Positions 37,251 to 51,179 of a DNA stretch of 64,000 bases are shown in pieces. This DNA is from Silurus meridionalis. Its lineage: Eukaryota; Chordata; Actinopteri; Siluriformes; Siluridae. The stretch is from the NCBI RefSeq assembly GCF_014805685.1, contig NC_060893.1:17180269-17244268 (forward strand), read 5' to 3'. Below the pieces are notes generated by a model. The model did not search any database, was not told where the DNA came from, and worked only from the letters and a program-made list of their open reading frames with translations. A program made the position numbers and the translations under genes. Numbering within the stretch: the first letter of the stretch is position 1; each line of letters starts with the position of its first letter.

Positions 37251-39061
37251 TTTGCTTGCATTGGGCCTGGATAGTTATCCATTTTAATCTACAAAATGGT
37301 AACGGTCAGACATGTAGGTTTTAAAACAACTTAATGCCTGTCCCTGAATGCCGATGTAAGTGATCATTGCCACCCCCAAAATAATCAGAAAAACCCATTT
37401 TTATTTTGGACTGTTTCCCAGCATGGGAGGCCAGTAGAAGAGATGTAAGTCCAATTTGATATTAAAAAACATGGCTTCCTGGATGTTGCTCCATCAACAT
37501 TGACTCAGACCTATTGCTTTTTCTTTTCCACTTTCTCCCCTCATTATTCCTTACCCCAAATTTATTCTGTATTCTAATGTTCACTGAATAGTTCATTCAC
37601 AATCCAATAGTATAACCCACGTTGTATGTTCCAGAATTGCTTTAACTTGTGGTGTCGAGCCTGTACACTAATTCAATCAGGGCTGTTTGGCAGCAGTTTC
37701 GAATATGCCAAATAAAATGTAGCCCTTCTCATAGTACCTGAATGGAATACAGCCAAAAAATGCACCTTGCAGTATTCTGCTTTAGTGTAAGTATTTCTTC
37801 TTCATTAAGGCAATGCGACTCTTTCTTAGCTCTGTCATACTGTATGATTCAATCTCTCAGAGTGAGTATAGTGAGACCAGTGCATCATTCATGTTGGTGA
37901 TTTACATGCACAGCTTTAGAGGATTAAAATAAAGCACAGACCAGGCTATATGGTAGCAAACAAGACTTGGAACCCTTTCATGCCAGCTTGTTGTTTTTTT
38001 GGATAGGCACAATATATGACTTTATAGATTTTTTTGCACCAGTATGGCTATTTGGAACAGCAGAAAAGAGGAGCATTCAATCAGTCATTAATAAAACTAC
38101 ACACAGGTATGTGATCCTTACTACTCAATTCTTCTTGCTCCACCCTCCATTTACAAACTGAAGCTCGACCCATTGCCCCCACGTTCAAGTGATTAACAAA
38201 ATAAAAATCTGTTTAAGATTCTAACGATGACTAATAGCTACAGAGCATTCTTGTACAGTTAAATATTAGTATAAAAATCTGCATGTTGACATGCGAAAGA
38301 AATAAAAATGTTTATTTTGCATTGTTTATGGCCGACGCTCCCAGTTATGCACTTATACCCTTTTTCACAGGGTTGCGCGTTTGACTTATAATTGTGCATT
38401 ATTATGAAAATAATTTTGTTTTTGTTTTTAAACACATATGAGGAGAAATTACATATCACCATACCTCTTAATACTGTATGCATACTGTAAAGCCCTCTGT
38501 CCATATTTACCTTTTGCATCAGTTGTCACGAAGACACAAAAAATAAGCAGTTTTAGGATGATGACTTGTGTTTTTGCACATTTTGATCCACAGTCGTTTT
38601 GCTCATTCATCTAGTATCTGTGACAGGCACATTCATGCACACAATAGCATTTTTTCTCTCAAAGAGGTTGACATTCTCCTATGCTACATTTAGCAGAATA
38701 TGGTTAAATCTGGAGTGATGCGTTTATTGGAGTAATGGTAGTGCACTTTTCGCATATTATGTAGTGCACTTTACGCATATTACTGTCTGGCTGAAGCGCA
38801 GGTTTCTTTATTTCTATGCATTTAAAAGGGGAATGAGAGAGAGTGGAATAGTGTGTGTGAGAGAGGAAAGATTAATAGCGTGTGTGTGAGAGAAAGAGAG
38901 AGGGCAAATATCCTGAAGCGACGGCTCTGGATGATATTTGATGCAGTAGATTGATTGCATCACTGCTACAGGACGAAGTCTAGCGGCAATGATGCTGATA
39001 TTTGAAGCTTGTAGATGGATTATATACGTGATACTGTTTTTCTTCACCATATCACCGACAC

Positions 39062-39062
39062 A

Positions 39063-39110
<48 letters not shown>
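39062..39110. repeat. (AC)n microsatellite
   Basis: About 23 AC units. Confidence 0.97.
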
Positions 39111-39111
<1 letters not shown>

Positions 39112-39856
39112 CCCAGTATAGAATAATTTTCTCATATGCATTTGGCCTTTCTAACTGACACACACAATCACACACATACAGGGTTGTGAGTAATACACTG
39201 AGATGTGTAATACACTTAGACAGCTGAGAAGCTCATTCAGCTCACAGCTGTAGTGACATTTAATAGAAAATACATCCTCTCTATCTGTGTGTGGTTATGT
39301 GAATAGGAGTTGAGCTTTAAGCAGTTTATATAGTCATGTGTATTATTTGTGGACTGCTCAACAGCTTACATGTAATAAACCCAAGATAAAACAGTGCTTA
39401 TCAGCATGCGGGTGCATCATAGCATTTATTTCTCTTCTGGCATTGCTTTGTAACCTGTTTTGTGATGAGATCTGCTGCCTGAGTCTATTTTCCCCACATG
39501 TGTAACATGGAGCACTGGAGCACAAAATATAAGCCATGATAAGCTGTGATTGATAAAAAAAAAACATGGTGTCTGGAATTAATCTACACCCTGACACAGA
39601 CCACCATTCAATTCAAATGCAAAGTGTTTCATATGTTATTACCATATTATATTTGACAATTAATATAATCGATTAAGGAAAATCAGAAAACCTCGTCTAG
39701 TGCTTGTCTTGTGTGCATGTGTGTGAACATGTACAAACATAGAAATACCTTTCACAAATGCTTTCTATACAAACAAAATTAATTTGAATGGAATTATCTA
39801 GTACTGAATACATTCAGTGAATACAAGCCCCAGGTACAGTAAATGTTTATACAGCC

Positions 39857-39892
<36 letters not shown>

Positions 39893-39893
39893 T
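39857..39893. repeat. (AAT)n microsatellite
   Basis: About 12 AAT units. Confidence 0.95.
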
Positions 39894-41239
39894 CTGATAG
39901 TCATAATTGTCAACGTAATCATTATTACTGCTGTTGACTCATCTTGCTATATAAAGTAAATGTTTTTTACTACTTCTACTCATAATAATAATGCAATTGC
40001 CACAATAAAAAATTATCATGATCATAACTATCATGATTATGTTGAAATTACCATTTAAAAATGTGCATCCCCTTGTTAAAACTGCAGGGATTTTTTTTTT
40101 TTGTAATAAACGCTAAAAACAAAAAGAAAAGAACTTCATTCTTTTTCAGTCAGTCATTTTACACATTAATATTTGATTTGGTTGCTACAGTATATTACCA
40201 TAAAGGTAGAAAAGAAACTTATGTGATTTTTCTTAAGGATGTGTGGACTTTTTGTGTTCACTGTAGCAAAGAATTAGACAAAGCAAGCCTAAGGTCTGCC
40301 TTGTGTAATGGACAGTGAAGTGTTCCCATGGGGGGACAGTCTGTCACATGGAGAGCAGACACAGCACCCAGGTGCTCAGCACTGATAGTGGTTTATACAG
40401 ATCTCTCATTTCCTGTCGATGATGATAAAGATGATGATGAGCAGAGCCTGGCACAGTGAGGATGAGCATTGATCACTGGCTCTAGGCGTTTGCAGATCAT
40501 TCAGATGAGATTGATGGGGTTCTCATTAAATGTAATGCTGCTTATCGGGGGATTGTGTCATTGCCTGCAACCACTTCACCTGAAATTCTGTGCAAGAAAA
40601 AAAAAAGATTTTCTACCTAATGAGCAGAAGATACCCGTTGTTACTCATACTCCATGTTCCTATGTTTTGGTTGCGGTGTTGTCTTCACCCCTGTCCGGTC
40701 ACTGTTAGTTTCTAATGTGTAAACCTGTTCAGTGTTTAGACTTTAATTAGTTTGTCTGTTTTTGTATTTTTTACGGCAAAATTATTTTCTGTATTCTAAT
40801 GATATTCAGATTTTTTTTATTTCCCAGTCGTTTTTGTTCTTGCCAGTTGATTATGGATTCCTTCAAGCTGCCTGCTTGTGTTCTATCTCACTCCTATGAT
40901 GATGAGTTCAATAGCCCACAATAACACAGATGCTGATTTTTACGCCCTGCTATCTCACTTCATCAACCTGCACATTACAACGAGGTTCACCTACACTATG
41001 TTTTTAAGTGAATAGTGCTGCAAAAATCTTATTGACTGTAAAATGCTAATCGCTATCGCTATAGAGTAGGTCAGATAATAAAGTGACAGTGTAGACTTTA
41101 TTTTTTATGACTGTCATGAACTAGAGACTAATACATAGTTTTATATGAGGTCTCTAGAAAAGGGATTCTAGATTTTGCATTTCTTCAAATGATTGAAAAG
41201 AAAGAGCTGGATTCAGGATAATGCACTTTAAAAATCATT

Positions 41240-41385
41240 AATTCAATTCAATTCAATTCATTTAATTTTTATTTGTATAGCGCTTTTAACAATTAACATT
41301 GTCTCAAAGCAGCTTTACACAGATAATGTGGTGATAAAAATGAATAAGATGTTCTTTATTAGTGTAAGACCGTGGCAAGGAAAAA
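41240..41385 (+). repeat. interspersed repeat family R1, 5' part
   Basis: After an (AATTC)n run come TTTATTTGTATAGCGCTTTT, ACATTGTCTCAAAGCAGCTT and CCGTGGCAAGGAAAAAC. The 3' part seen in other copies is missing. Confidence 0.8.
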
Positions 41386-42127
41386 CATTAGAATATCTTA
41401 ATTAAAATTTACTTCAAAATTTACCTCAAGAAGTTACATTAACCCTATAAGCTAGAATACCATACATGATATTTATAAAATTACTAAACCTTATTGTGCT
41501 GGATGTTTAAATAAAACGAAAGACAAATGTGTGGTTTTAGCCTTAAAACTGCTTTTATAAACACATAACCTGCTATAAAACTGCACTTCTAGTATAGTTA
41601 GTAACCTTTGGTATTTCAACCATCAGAAAGACAACAGCTCAACTGTCAGTAGAACAAACTTTAACCTTGCAAAGAAAAATGTTTAAAAAATATGGAATAA
41701 AAGGGGACTAAAGTTAAAAAGTTATAATTTTGTTTCACAACTCTCCGTTTCTGGATTAGAAAAAAATTTTAATATCATTACAGTAATTAGAATAGTTTTG
41801 GATATTTATTCTAACACAATTGTTGCATATTCTATGTAAATTCGATTCATTATTTAGTTTGAATTCTTCATTGGACTCTACAACTACAGATTTATAAATA
41901 TTTGTGACGTTCGCTAGTAAATAAATTAAATTCATCCAAATTACATCATCAGATTTGGAATTACAGCACTTTGTGATTTTGTTGCCCCAACTTTCCTTTT
42001 AAGAGACTAAAAATTAACTTGTGGTCTCATGACAGGATTTCATTAAACGCAAATTATATTTATACTTCGACATACCAAGAAACATCATGTTTTTCTGAAA
42101 TGTAGTGGAGTGAAAAGTATGTATATC

Positions 42128-42620
42128 TACTCTATGTGGACAAACGTTTGTTGAATCCTGATCATAAGATTCATATGTCATTCTACATTTATTCCCTATT
42201 TGCTTTTAATATCCTCTATTCTTTTTGGAAGATGTACCACTAGATTTTGAAATGTGCAAATATGGACATTTGTGCCCATCCACCATAATTGCGTTGGTAA
42301 ATTCAGGTACCGCTGTAGGGTGAGAAGGTCTGGGGTGCTTTTTAATTCAAGGTGTTCAGTAGGGTTGAGGTGAGAGCTCAATAGCAGGCCATTCAAGAGC
42401 TTTCACTCTAACCCATGTAAACCATATCTTCATGAAGTTTGCTTTGTGCACAGGGGCATTGTCATGCTGGAACAGATTTGGGTCTCCTACTGTAGTTAGA
42501 AAAAATTGTATGCTACTGCATCCACAGACATTCTATACAATTGTGTTCCTCCAAATTTGTGGTAAGTTATTACACATATGGTGGTAAAGGTCAAACAATA
42601 CTCTTTGTCCATATACTGTA
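42128..42620 (+). mobile_element. Tc1-like relic family T, most complete copy
   Basis: The ends TCTATGTGGACAAACGTTTG and CTTTGTCCATATACTGTA are inverted. In between are TTTTGGAAGATGTACCACTA, AGTAGGGTTGAGGTGAGAG and GCACAGGGGCATTGTCATGC. At 493 bp it looks like a deleted Tc1 derivative that retains traces of transposase on the minus strand. Confidence 0.8.
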
Positions 42621-44299
42621 CTTAAAACATTACTACATTTTTTTTGTTTTTATTTAATTGTAGTCAATGATGTTTCAAGTCTAGAACTGATACACTTTGC
42701 TGGACACTGGCTTACTCATTGTTGATGGTATGGCAGACTTTTTCTCCAGTTGTCTTTAGTTCCTGCATGTTCTGTAGCATGACGTATTCAGCAAGAGAAA
42801 TCTGTACTTCAGTTCAGGTGATTCATTTTAGGCCTTTGCAGTCCAAATATTAACTTTTTCTGTTCTAGCCCTATTTTTACATCTTTTATGGAGTAGTAAG
42901 CTTAGCTTTACTAGTTTAGCTTCAGCATAAACGATATACTATAGATTATACTTTAGCTTACGCGTGTTTATTTTATTGCTGCATAGAAGTAGAGCAAGTG
43001 TGCTCTTTGTTCTCCTTGTTTTCTTTTGTAATAGAGCATTTCATGGCAAAATAGAATGAAATGGTTTTAAAATCAATAAAGCATGCACATTTTTTTGTTT
43101 TCTTGCTGTTTCCTCAGCTTAGTGAATATATTTGTTCATTAAGGTGTGTAAATGCAATCAATACAATTTTATGGCTCTATGATTTGAAAGAAAACTAATT
43201 GAATTTCTCTGTAAGACGCTGTGTGTAATTAGAAAAGGCACATACTCGGGTATTGATAAAACTGCAGGAACACACACACACACACATCCACACACACACA
43301 CAGGCTTTAGCTGTTGGTTTCCAGTTTCTCTGCACTCTTGTGAATTGGTGATATCGACCCTATATTTCTGAGTTCAGGAGAGCATCCTGCAGTGAGAACT
43401 ACACTGAATAATTTAAGCACAGACTGGTGCCATATATTTTAGTAACTCTGGTCTAAGGTTATAAGGGACACTAGTTTTACCCAACTCGAAATGTTAGTTT
43501 TATAGCAGCTGAAAATTAAGGGCATTTTTTAAAAAACTTTCCATCATTTTGCGGAATGGCTTTTCCGATATTACTATCTTCAAATTACTTTGTTCGCTTG
43601 GAGGACATAGCACTATTTCATCATCATCTAAGGGGACCATGGGCTAGGAGAAGTCTTCTTGCAGTATTAAAATTAAAACCACATTTGGAATAATCAAAAG
43701 ACAATTTGTCTTTTAGTTTGAAACTGAAAGAAAAGAAACTATATAGAGATTATGCCAAAGAGATATTTTATCATATGATCTAAGTGAAAGCAAAACATAA
43801 CACAATATATTTATGGGGGGAAGGGGGTGGTAAGTAGTGTCAAACTCCAGTAATGGCCAAGGACATGTTACATAGTCTGTTTTTATTCCTATATTTCAAG
43901 TTGTTTGGAAAACTAAGATGTAGTAGTTCTTTAAAAAATATATAGTTATAGCAGGACATTTTGTGGTTTCTTAAGAGGGACAAAATGTTGATGCTTCAAT
44001 AAACCAGCTCCAGATAATCTAATTTGCTACACCTTCATACAAATCTGTGTAGGACAGTGAGTTCCCACAGCTGGATTTGGAAACCTTTGGTCTAAAACAA
44101 GTAACTGTCTGGTGGCCTTTTATAATAAAATAGGGCACCATGACAAAAATGTTGTCATTGCTAATATTGATCTCTTTTTTATTGTGTCCTCAGGGATGAG
44201 AAGAGCATGTTTATCTGACAGGAAGCTCTGTTTATTCCAATAACTACTTTTTAACAACAGTGTTGAGCACCACACAATGGTCAACATTCAAACCCTGAC

Positions 44300-44480
44300 A
44301 GTGAGCTACAATGTTTGCATTTACATTATTTGCCAGACACTTTTATCCAGAGTGACTTAGTTATCTCATTTATACAACTGAACTGTTGAGGGTTAAGACC
44401 AAGAAGTGGCAGCTTGGAGATGCTGGGATTTTAACTTTCTAATCCAAAGTCCAACATCTTACATACTGGGCTACCACTTA
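44300..44480 (+). repeat. SINE-like repeat family R2
   Basis: It contains ATTTGCCAGACACTTTTATC, CAGAGTGACTTAG, ACTGAACTGTTGAGGGTTAA, GTGGCAGCTTGG, GTCCAACATCTTAC and TGGGCTACCAC. It is collinear with 18860-19030. Confidence 0.75.
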
Positions 44481-45958
44481 CAATAGAACATGGAACCAAT
44501 GTTCTACTTCTGTCAGTCCAAAAACCTTGGATGCCAAAATTAGACATATGAACATTGCAGGGATAAATTTGCCTAGTCCACATGTTTAGATGATCCTACT
44601 GAAGTTAATAATAAAGAATTTTTTTCGGCTAATAGATTATAAGAATAATATATTTTTATTATAAATCTGGAAGTCTAACACTGCTTTTGGTGAGGTCATG
44701 GATTATTTTGTTGATGTACAGGTATGCATCACACAGTAGGCTCTAAAGCAGAGCAGAGATAATGATGCTAGCTTTAGAGCAATTCCTCATCATCTTAGAT
44801 TTTTTATTTTTGTATTTTTGCAATCATACCATCCATATAAACATATGCATGGGACTATTTTGCCTTCATGCAACATGTAGAGCTGCAGAAAAAGATTTCT
44901 CATCCAAGTGCATTAGGTGTACGCTGTGTGTGGGCTGGTGACAGTTCGAAGGTGTGGGTTTGTCGGTTCATTAGCGAGTGTCTCAGACTTCTTGGCCTCA
45001 GACCTTGCACTTTTTCACGTCTGTAACTCCTCACTTGGCAGCAAAATGCCGAGGTGGTGCAGGTGTGATATATAGGACTTGAGTTTGTCTCGCACTTTTT
45101 CTTTCTGTCTTTAAGTATCTCTCCCTCTGGGACATACCTTTGTTCCTCATTCCAGTATGCATTTTTTATTTTTTTATTTTTTATTGAAAGATTTGTCCCT
45201 GCTATATACCCTTAAGGGAATCCTTGCTTCCTGTCCAAGGGCTGCTGTTCTGCTTTATTAGCTCAAAGAATGTTTTTCAGATGAACCTTTGTCTTGCAAA
45301 AAATGTAATCAACATGATGCCAGATGTCAAAAAAAGATATTGTCCAGAAAACACTGCAGTCTAATCCAATTTACGTTCAAAATATCATAAAGGGTTAGAG
45401 GCAGAGTAAACCCAAATCTAAAAAAGAAAACTCTTTGATTTAATAGGTTTAAATCAGATTTAATGTAGCACCTTTCTTTTTATCCAGCACTTTCTTTCAA
45501 TTCCTCCCCATTATCCAGCTCTTGCCTATCACATGGCGTATGCATCCTCTGAGACATGTGAAGCCAGCCAGCTGTATCTATTCAAACTGCTGTGTGTGCT
45601 GCATCACAGGACAGAGTAAGACAAACAGAAAACTTCTTCATACTGTACCTGAGCACACAGATGTTGTGATCTTGTGATGACAAAACCAACATTTTATTTT
45701 TAGTTTGTTTTAGACAATTGTGGGGCCTTTTTAAAACTTATGGTCACTTTACAAAGTAACAGAAGAAACAAACTATAAAACAACTATACCAAAATCTAGT
45801 AAAAATAGTAAAATAATGTATTTGAAAAACAGTATATAGAAAACCATACATTTTTGTGTGAAGAGAAATGCAAGAGTTAAGATAATTCAATGTTAAAAAT
45901 GTCTTGTCAAGGAAAAGAAGCATGAATTTAGAAACTTTCTAGATATAATCATAGAAAC

Positions 45959-46507
45959 TAGGGTTGTCAAAAGTAATATGTTAATAATGAGTTAATGCAA
46001 ATATATTTTAACAGCACTAATATTAATGCGCGGTTAATGCAGCGCACTATTCTGTTGGATCGTTTTTAATAAAAATATAAATAAATAAATTAGGCGAAAT
46101 TAAAACCTTTAACAAAACATTAATTCACAATAAACTTTCTTTATTTGGATATAAAAAATGTTAACTTCACCGGAAATTTTTTTTTAATCACTGAACAGTT
46201 GTTTTACTGATGCGCCAAGTTTCAAATCAAGCACCAAAATCTGCCATGATGCACATAGCCTGCAATTAAAACCATCCGTCTGGAAACATAGCAAAAGTTC
46301 TATTTTGGTGTCCTGTTGATTTACATAATTCAACACACCATAAATACTTTAAAACATTTACAAGAATATTTTGTCTTCATGCTCTATGTTGAGTATGATT
46401 TTACTAATAATAAACATTCATTTGCATACAAATTAATTTGCGATTAATCAAGAGTTAACTCAAGACAATTAATCCTGATTCAATATTTTAATTGATTGAC
46501 AGCCCTA
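45959..46507 (+). mobile_element. hAT-B copy 3, solo
   Basis: The ends are TAGGGTTGTCAAAAG and TTGATTGACAGCCCTA. The flanking octamers ATAGAAAC (45951-45958) and ATATAAAC (46508-46515) match at seven of eight bases, an hAT-type target duplication. It is 549 bp and has no transposase. Confidence 0.88.
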
Positions 46508-48428
46508 ATATAAACATTTTGCATGAAGTCATTCAAAGACATGCAATGTTGAATAAACCATTTATAAAATGACCTGTGCACCCCATAAACTGTATAAGCA
46601 ACTCAATGGTGCTGCTAATACAATAAGTTGCTTATACAAAAGCATGAACTCTGAGGGCATCTATTTCACCCTTTTCATGGCATTTTATCCTTGCCACCTG
46701 ATCTTCCAGCAATTATAGCATGACGTTTAATAGCACTACCAGGTGAAATATTTTTCATAGACATGAGGAAAAATATTAGTCACACATTCAACCCAAACGA
46801 AGCACTGTGAATAACACCTACACAAACACAATTTTTAATAACGTGCTATTAACCAGTACTGCCATACAGCAGAATGCTGGTTTTATGGGTCCCATACATC
46901 ATTTAAATAAAATATTAAGAAGAACATTTATTGACATTCAGTTTTGTATATAACATGATTTTTATATATTTTAACATTTATTTGTAATTTAATGTGCATT
47001 TTTTTTTTAGGTCATTACATTTATGATGTAAAGTTGCATAAACTGATGCTAATCGAATTTTATTTTTATTTATTATTTTTAAAAGGCGGTAAAGCTAAAA
47101 ATCATGAAAGTCTTTCATAATAGGTAAGAGTCTGTATTTAGCATAATATTTTAGTATTAGTATTAGGTTTGCTACCACTTTTTTTGTAATATTCAATGTT
47201 TGCTTATTTAGTGTTCTAACTATATGCATGATTTGTTCACATACAGTAACAGTAAATGACTTTATTATCTACTCTGCATGCTAGTTAGAATTCAGCACTA
47301 GTTACCTTGCAAGCGAATTAGTTAATAAGCCAGGGCATTGTATTTGTTGCTCAAAGAAAGTATTTAGAACTACATTGTGCTGCTTGTGGCAGTAAAAAGA
47401 ATCCTTTCCTTATCTGTGAGTAGTCACGAGGGCTGGTCAGCAAAGAAGTATAAAGCAAACAAAGAAAAGAGAGAGTAGAAAATCTAAGCCAGAGGTTCAT
47501 TTTCCCTCTTTAGCTGTCTGACTTTCTGCGGTCACAGCATGATCGATGAGACATAAGAGATGTGGGTGTCTGAGCTCAATGAGCAGCACAATGAGCAATA
47601 AGGCAGGGCTTTGCTCCAAACAGTTCAGACATTGTCACATGAGATTGCACTACAGATTTTACAGGAGATTGTGTTAGAGAACAAGAGGCCGGGGCAGAGG
47701 ACAGTCAACAGGTGCTGGGAAAGCCAAAGTTTGATGATCTTTACATTAAAATACAGTTCTCTTTCAGGAATTCAAGCTGCGTCAGCAAAGCTTTGGGAAC
47801 GCTTCCGCATTGTTCATGCTCTGAATCACTTATGTAATCAGTCTAATGGAAAATTCGAATGGTGTGTCACGACTAGGAGTGACACATGGAGTGAAACTGG
47901 CGCTAGCTTCCGTTTGTTTAGAAAGCGCTGTGTGTCTGTTCTACAAAAAGGTAAGGTGCAAAAAGGTAAGGTACAATTTTTTATAAATGGATAGCAAGCA
48001 CAGTTTGTGTGTCGCTTGCTTGGAAGCGGCGCATGCTCAGTCGGTTTTCGAGAAAGCCGGTTGCTCACATTGCTGCAAAACGCACGTGTACGCTCCACTC
48101 CCGTAGAGCACTCTTTGAGGAGGGTGTTCCGCTCCTCGCAGTTCTGGCCCCACTCTCTCCAAGCGTTCGAGGACCTTGGGTGATTGAATACAGGCTTTCT
48201 CCTTTCTCCTTCCTCACTGGAAGGCCAGCGTCCTCTTATGATGTTCAGAAGCACTGAACAAGAGACTGATTCTCTTAAAAGACGATCTAACAGCCTGGAG
48301 TTTCTGCCAGATGTGTCTCCGGGGTCCTGCGCACTGTAGACAGAGGCTAGTCGATTCAGTTCTGGTCTCGTCCGCCCTGACTCAACGGGGTCTGCCCCAC
48401 CATGGTGGGGTCTGAGTAGGCTCTGGTC

Positions 48429-49980
48429 ATGGAACAAGAAGTAGATACTTTAATGAGGAAGGAGGCCATTAAGGCGGTCCCTCCATCAGACAGAGAGCCC
48501 GGGTTCTACAGCCGGTACTTTATAGTTCCCAAAAAGGATGGAGGGTTGCGTCCTAGACTGATCTACATCAGCTGAACCGCTCACCTTTGAGACTCAGGTT
48601 CAAGATGCTGAGCATGATTTAGGTCATGTCCCAAATCAGGTCTGAGGACTGGTTTGTCACGATAGATCTGAAGGATGCATACTTTTATTCAGCCATCTGT
48701 CTAGCGAGCTGGTCTGGTAAACCTGCCACACTCAATGCTTCAGGCCAGCTCCAGCGAATGCCCTCCCCATTTTTGCCCGGTACTGCAGCAGACTTGGACA
48801 GAGGCACCTAGAGCTGCACCAGGGCTTAGCTCCGGCTCTAGGCACACTAGAGGTCAGTCTCGAGAGACTGATTCCCTTTAAAGACTATCTAGCAATCTGC
48901 CAGATGTGTCTCGATAGGTACTGAGCACTGTAATGACAGCAGTTGTGAGTCTTGTCTGCGTCCGACCAATACCGGGTTCTTCCGTTTCATGAAGTGTGGA
49001 TGTGGCACTGACCCCACTGAGACTTTAGGGCATCCACATTTTAAATGATATTGACAATTGGCTGATACTGGCTCAATCGAAGCAACTGGCAGTCTGTCAT
49101 AGAGATGACGTTCTTGCCCACATGAAGGAACTGGGGTTAAAGCTGAACGCCAAAAAGTGTGCTTTCTCCATTTCAGAGAACCACCTGTACTAGCCATAGT
49201 ATGGGATTTTGGGTTATCCAGCCACAGCCTGAGGGTTCTCCTTTTTTTAGGGCCCTGTGCTGGGAGTTCCTGGTCATCATGTAACGCTTACGACAAATGC
49301 ATCCCTCACGGGATCAGCAATCAAGAGTGGCTGCTCCACCCAAAGTCTCTGGGGAAGGTCCCATCACACACAGCATATATTTGCATAGAGATGCTAGCTG
49401 TGTTTTAAGCATTGCAGCTTTTTCTTCCAGACCTCAAGGGCCACCATGTGTTGGTCTATATGGACAACACGGCAGTGGCTTCCTACATCAACAACCACAG
49501 GGATCTGCAATCTCGCCTCCTGTACACGCTGGCATGTCAGATCCTCCTGTGGGCCCAGGGGAAGCTGCTCTCCTTGATAGCAGGGGAATGGCGTCTCCAC
49601 GCTGAGATGGTGGAGCAAATTTGGGGAGAGAGTTTACAGAGCACAGGTGGACCTGCTTGTGACTCAAGAGACATCGCACTGTCCCCTCTGGTTCTCCCTT
49701 ACACCCCAGCCCCTGTAGAGACTGCGGCCTGTCGCCTTTCTCCCTGTCGAACTGCTCCCGGAAGTTCTAGAGAGAGTTCACTGGAGACTTCTCCTGGTGG
49801 CCCCATGGTGGCCGGGCAGGCCATGGTTTGCAGACCTGGTAGCCCTTCTTAAACTCCCTCCCTGGGAGATTCTTCTCACAGTATGTCTCCCCTGCCCAGA
49901 GCTGTGGAAGCTTTGCCTGTGTCAACTGCCTATCGGCTCAGTACTGGAATTTATTAAAGAACAAATTGCCAATAGGTGAG
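48429..49980 (+). pseudogene. DIRS1-like reverse transcriptase and RNase H, broken
   Basis: The region starts MEQEVDTLMRKEAIKAVPPS, followed by GFYSRYFIVPKKDGGLRP and then a frameshift. RSEDWFVTIDLKDAYF at about 48641-48688 is the first RT catalytic block. The sequence then breaks, with a deletion and rearranged text. It resumes at 49044-49061, where the usual DD pair of the RT active site reads DIDNW, so the second Asp is Asn. LKGHHVLVYMDNTAVASYIN near 49436-49495 is the RNase H-like part, then LLYTLACQILLWAQGKLLSL. About 23 residues usual before GEWRLH are missing. The last part (HCPLWFSL, LLLVAPWWPGRPWFADL, PELWKL) is split over frames. At least five lesions make it inactive. Confidence 0.88.
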
Positions 49981-49984
49981 CTGC

Positions 49985-50710
49985 TTCCACCCTGGAGGTT
50001 TTTTACGTGTCCGCCATTGCAACTTATCATGCCCCTCTCCTGTGCCAGTCGCTGGGTAAGAACCCATTGGGATCTTCGCTGCATCGGACTTGGCCATGGT
50101 CTTGGTGTCTCTGTCTTTGCCTATTTTTGAGCTATTAAACTAGGTGCCTTTGAGGTTTCTCACAGTCAAGCCTGTGTTCCTCTTGGCCATCACCTTTCTC
50201 AAAAGAGTAGGAGACCTTCAAGCTCTCTCTGTGCTTCCTTCTTCTGTGGAGTTCACTTCAGGCATGATCACTGCCTTCCACTACCCTAGACCAGGGTATG
50301 TTTCCTAGGTCCCCTTTGTTATCCCACAACCATGTTATGCTCTAGGCTTTCTTTCCTCCTCGCTTTTAGGCCCCAGACCAGGAGAAGCTAAACGTTTGTG
50401 TCCAGTTCAAGTACTGGACACATAAGTCCACAGAACAGAAATGTTGGAGCAGTTGTTCCTCTGCTATGGCCCTCCCAGGGAAGGTCTCCCTGTGAACAAA
50501 TGCTTAGCAGGTGGATTGTGGATGCTATTTTATCCTCCTATCAGTCCTCTGGTCTACCCACTCCTTTCAGGGTCAGAGCTCACGCTACTCGAAGTGTGGC
50601 AGCCTCTAAGGCTTTTATAGCCTTGACCTTAGTGCCCCTCCTTGCCCCTCAGTCCTTCAACCTAGCTGTGCCCATCCACACTAGGCAGGGATTGGTCCGT
50701 CTGACGTGAT
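49985..50710 (+). pseudogene. DIRS1-like tyrosine recombinase, broken
   Basis: This is the recombinase that would insert the circular DIRS intermediate. LEVFYVSAIATYHAPL near 49996 matches the N-terminal helical part. Scrambled text follows, with stops near 50130, 50250 and 50370. The catalytic end is well kept at 50398-50709: SRWIVDAILSSYQSSGLP, then RAHATRSVAASKAF, in which HATR at 50581-50592 is the HxxR box. The final active-site Tyr region was not recognised. There is no intact frame over the usual length. Confidence 0.85.
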
Positions 50711-51179
50711 TAGACTCTAGTTCCCAAAGCGTTGTTGATGCAGCTCAAGTTCTGAAAAAGGGAACATCTCTAGGTTACGTATGTAATTTTGGTTCCCTGA
50801 GGGAATGTCTCCATTCCACACTGCCTACATCCCTTCAGCGCTTTTTCGTTTTCATAAGCTAGCGCCGGTTTCACTCCATGTGTGTTTATAGCTTCCTGGT
50901 CATGAAGTCACCCCGCTGGTGACGCTGTGCTTTTCATTTGACTGATTACACATGTGATTCAGAGCATGGAAAACACAGAAGCGTTCCCAAAGCGTTGCTG
51001 ACGCCGCATCTCGGACAGTTTTTAACCCAATTTTAGTAGTTTCAGCAATCTCTTTAGATGTTTTCTTATCTTATAATTTGACAGTTCTGAAACAGATTAA
51101 CATAAAGTGTTAAAAAACCTACTGACCTACTGAATAAAAACTACTAAAAACATTTGCAGAAGAAAAAATATAATATACA

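Larger units (their letters stand above)
47756..51017 (+). mobile_element. DIRS1-like retrotransposon with inverted terminal repeats
   Basis: The element is about 3.26 kb. The left terminal repeat (47756-47932) and right terminal repeat (50834-51017) are inverted copies; both hold GCTTTGGGAACGCTTC, CATGCTCTGAATCAC, GTGTAATCAGTC and ACATGGAGTGAAAC-type text. DIRS elements use a tyrosine recombinase instead of an integrase and leave no target duplication; none was seen. A stretch at 50727-50815 repeats terminal sequence next to the right repeat and may be the internal complementary region. The gag region is mostly deleted (about 47950-48420). A block at 48257-48345 recurs in part at 48860-48930, showing internal rearrangement. 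Confidence 0.9.

Noticed and set aside
47838..48437. A 199-codon minus-strand open frame, the longest in the window.
   Set aside because: It runs antisense through the left terminal repeat and gag region of the DIRS1-like element, whose coding strand is +, and resembles no protein I know.
48626..48811. The SEDWF sequence looked at first like the DWF motif of the next testican exon.
   Set aside because: It continues VTIDLKDAYF, a reverse transcriptase motif, and lies inside the DIRS1-like element.
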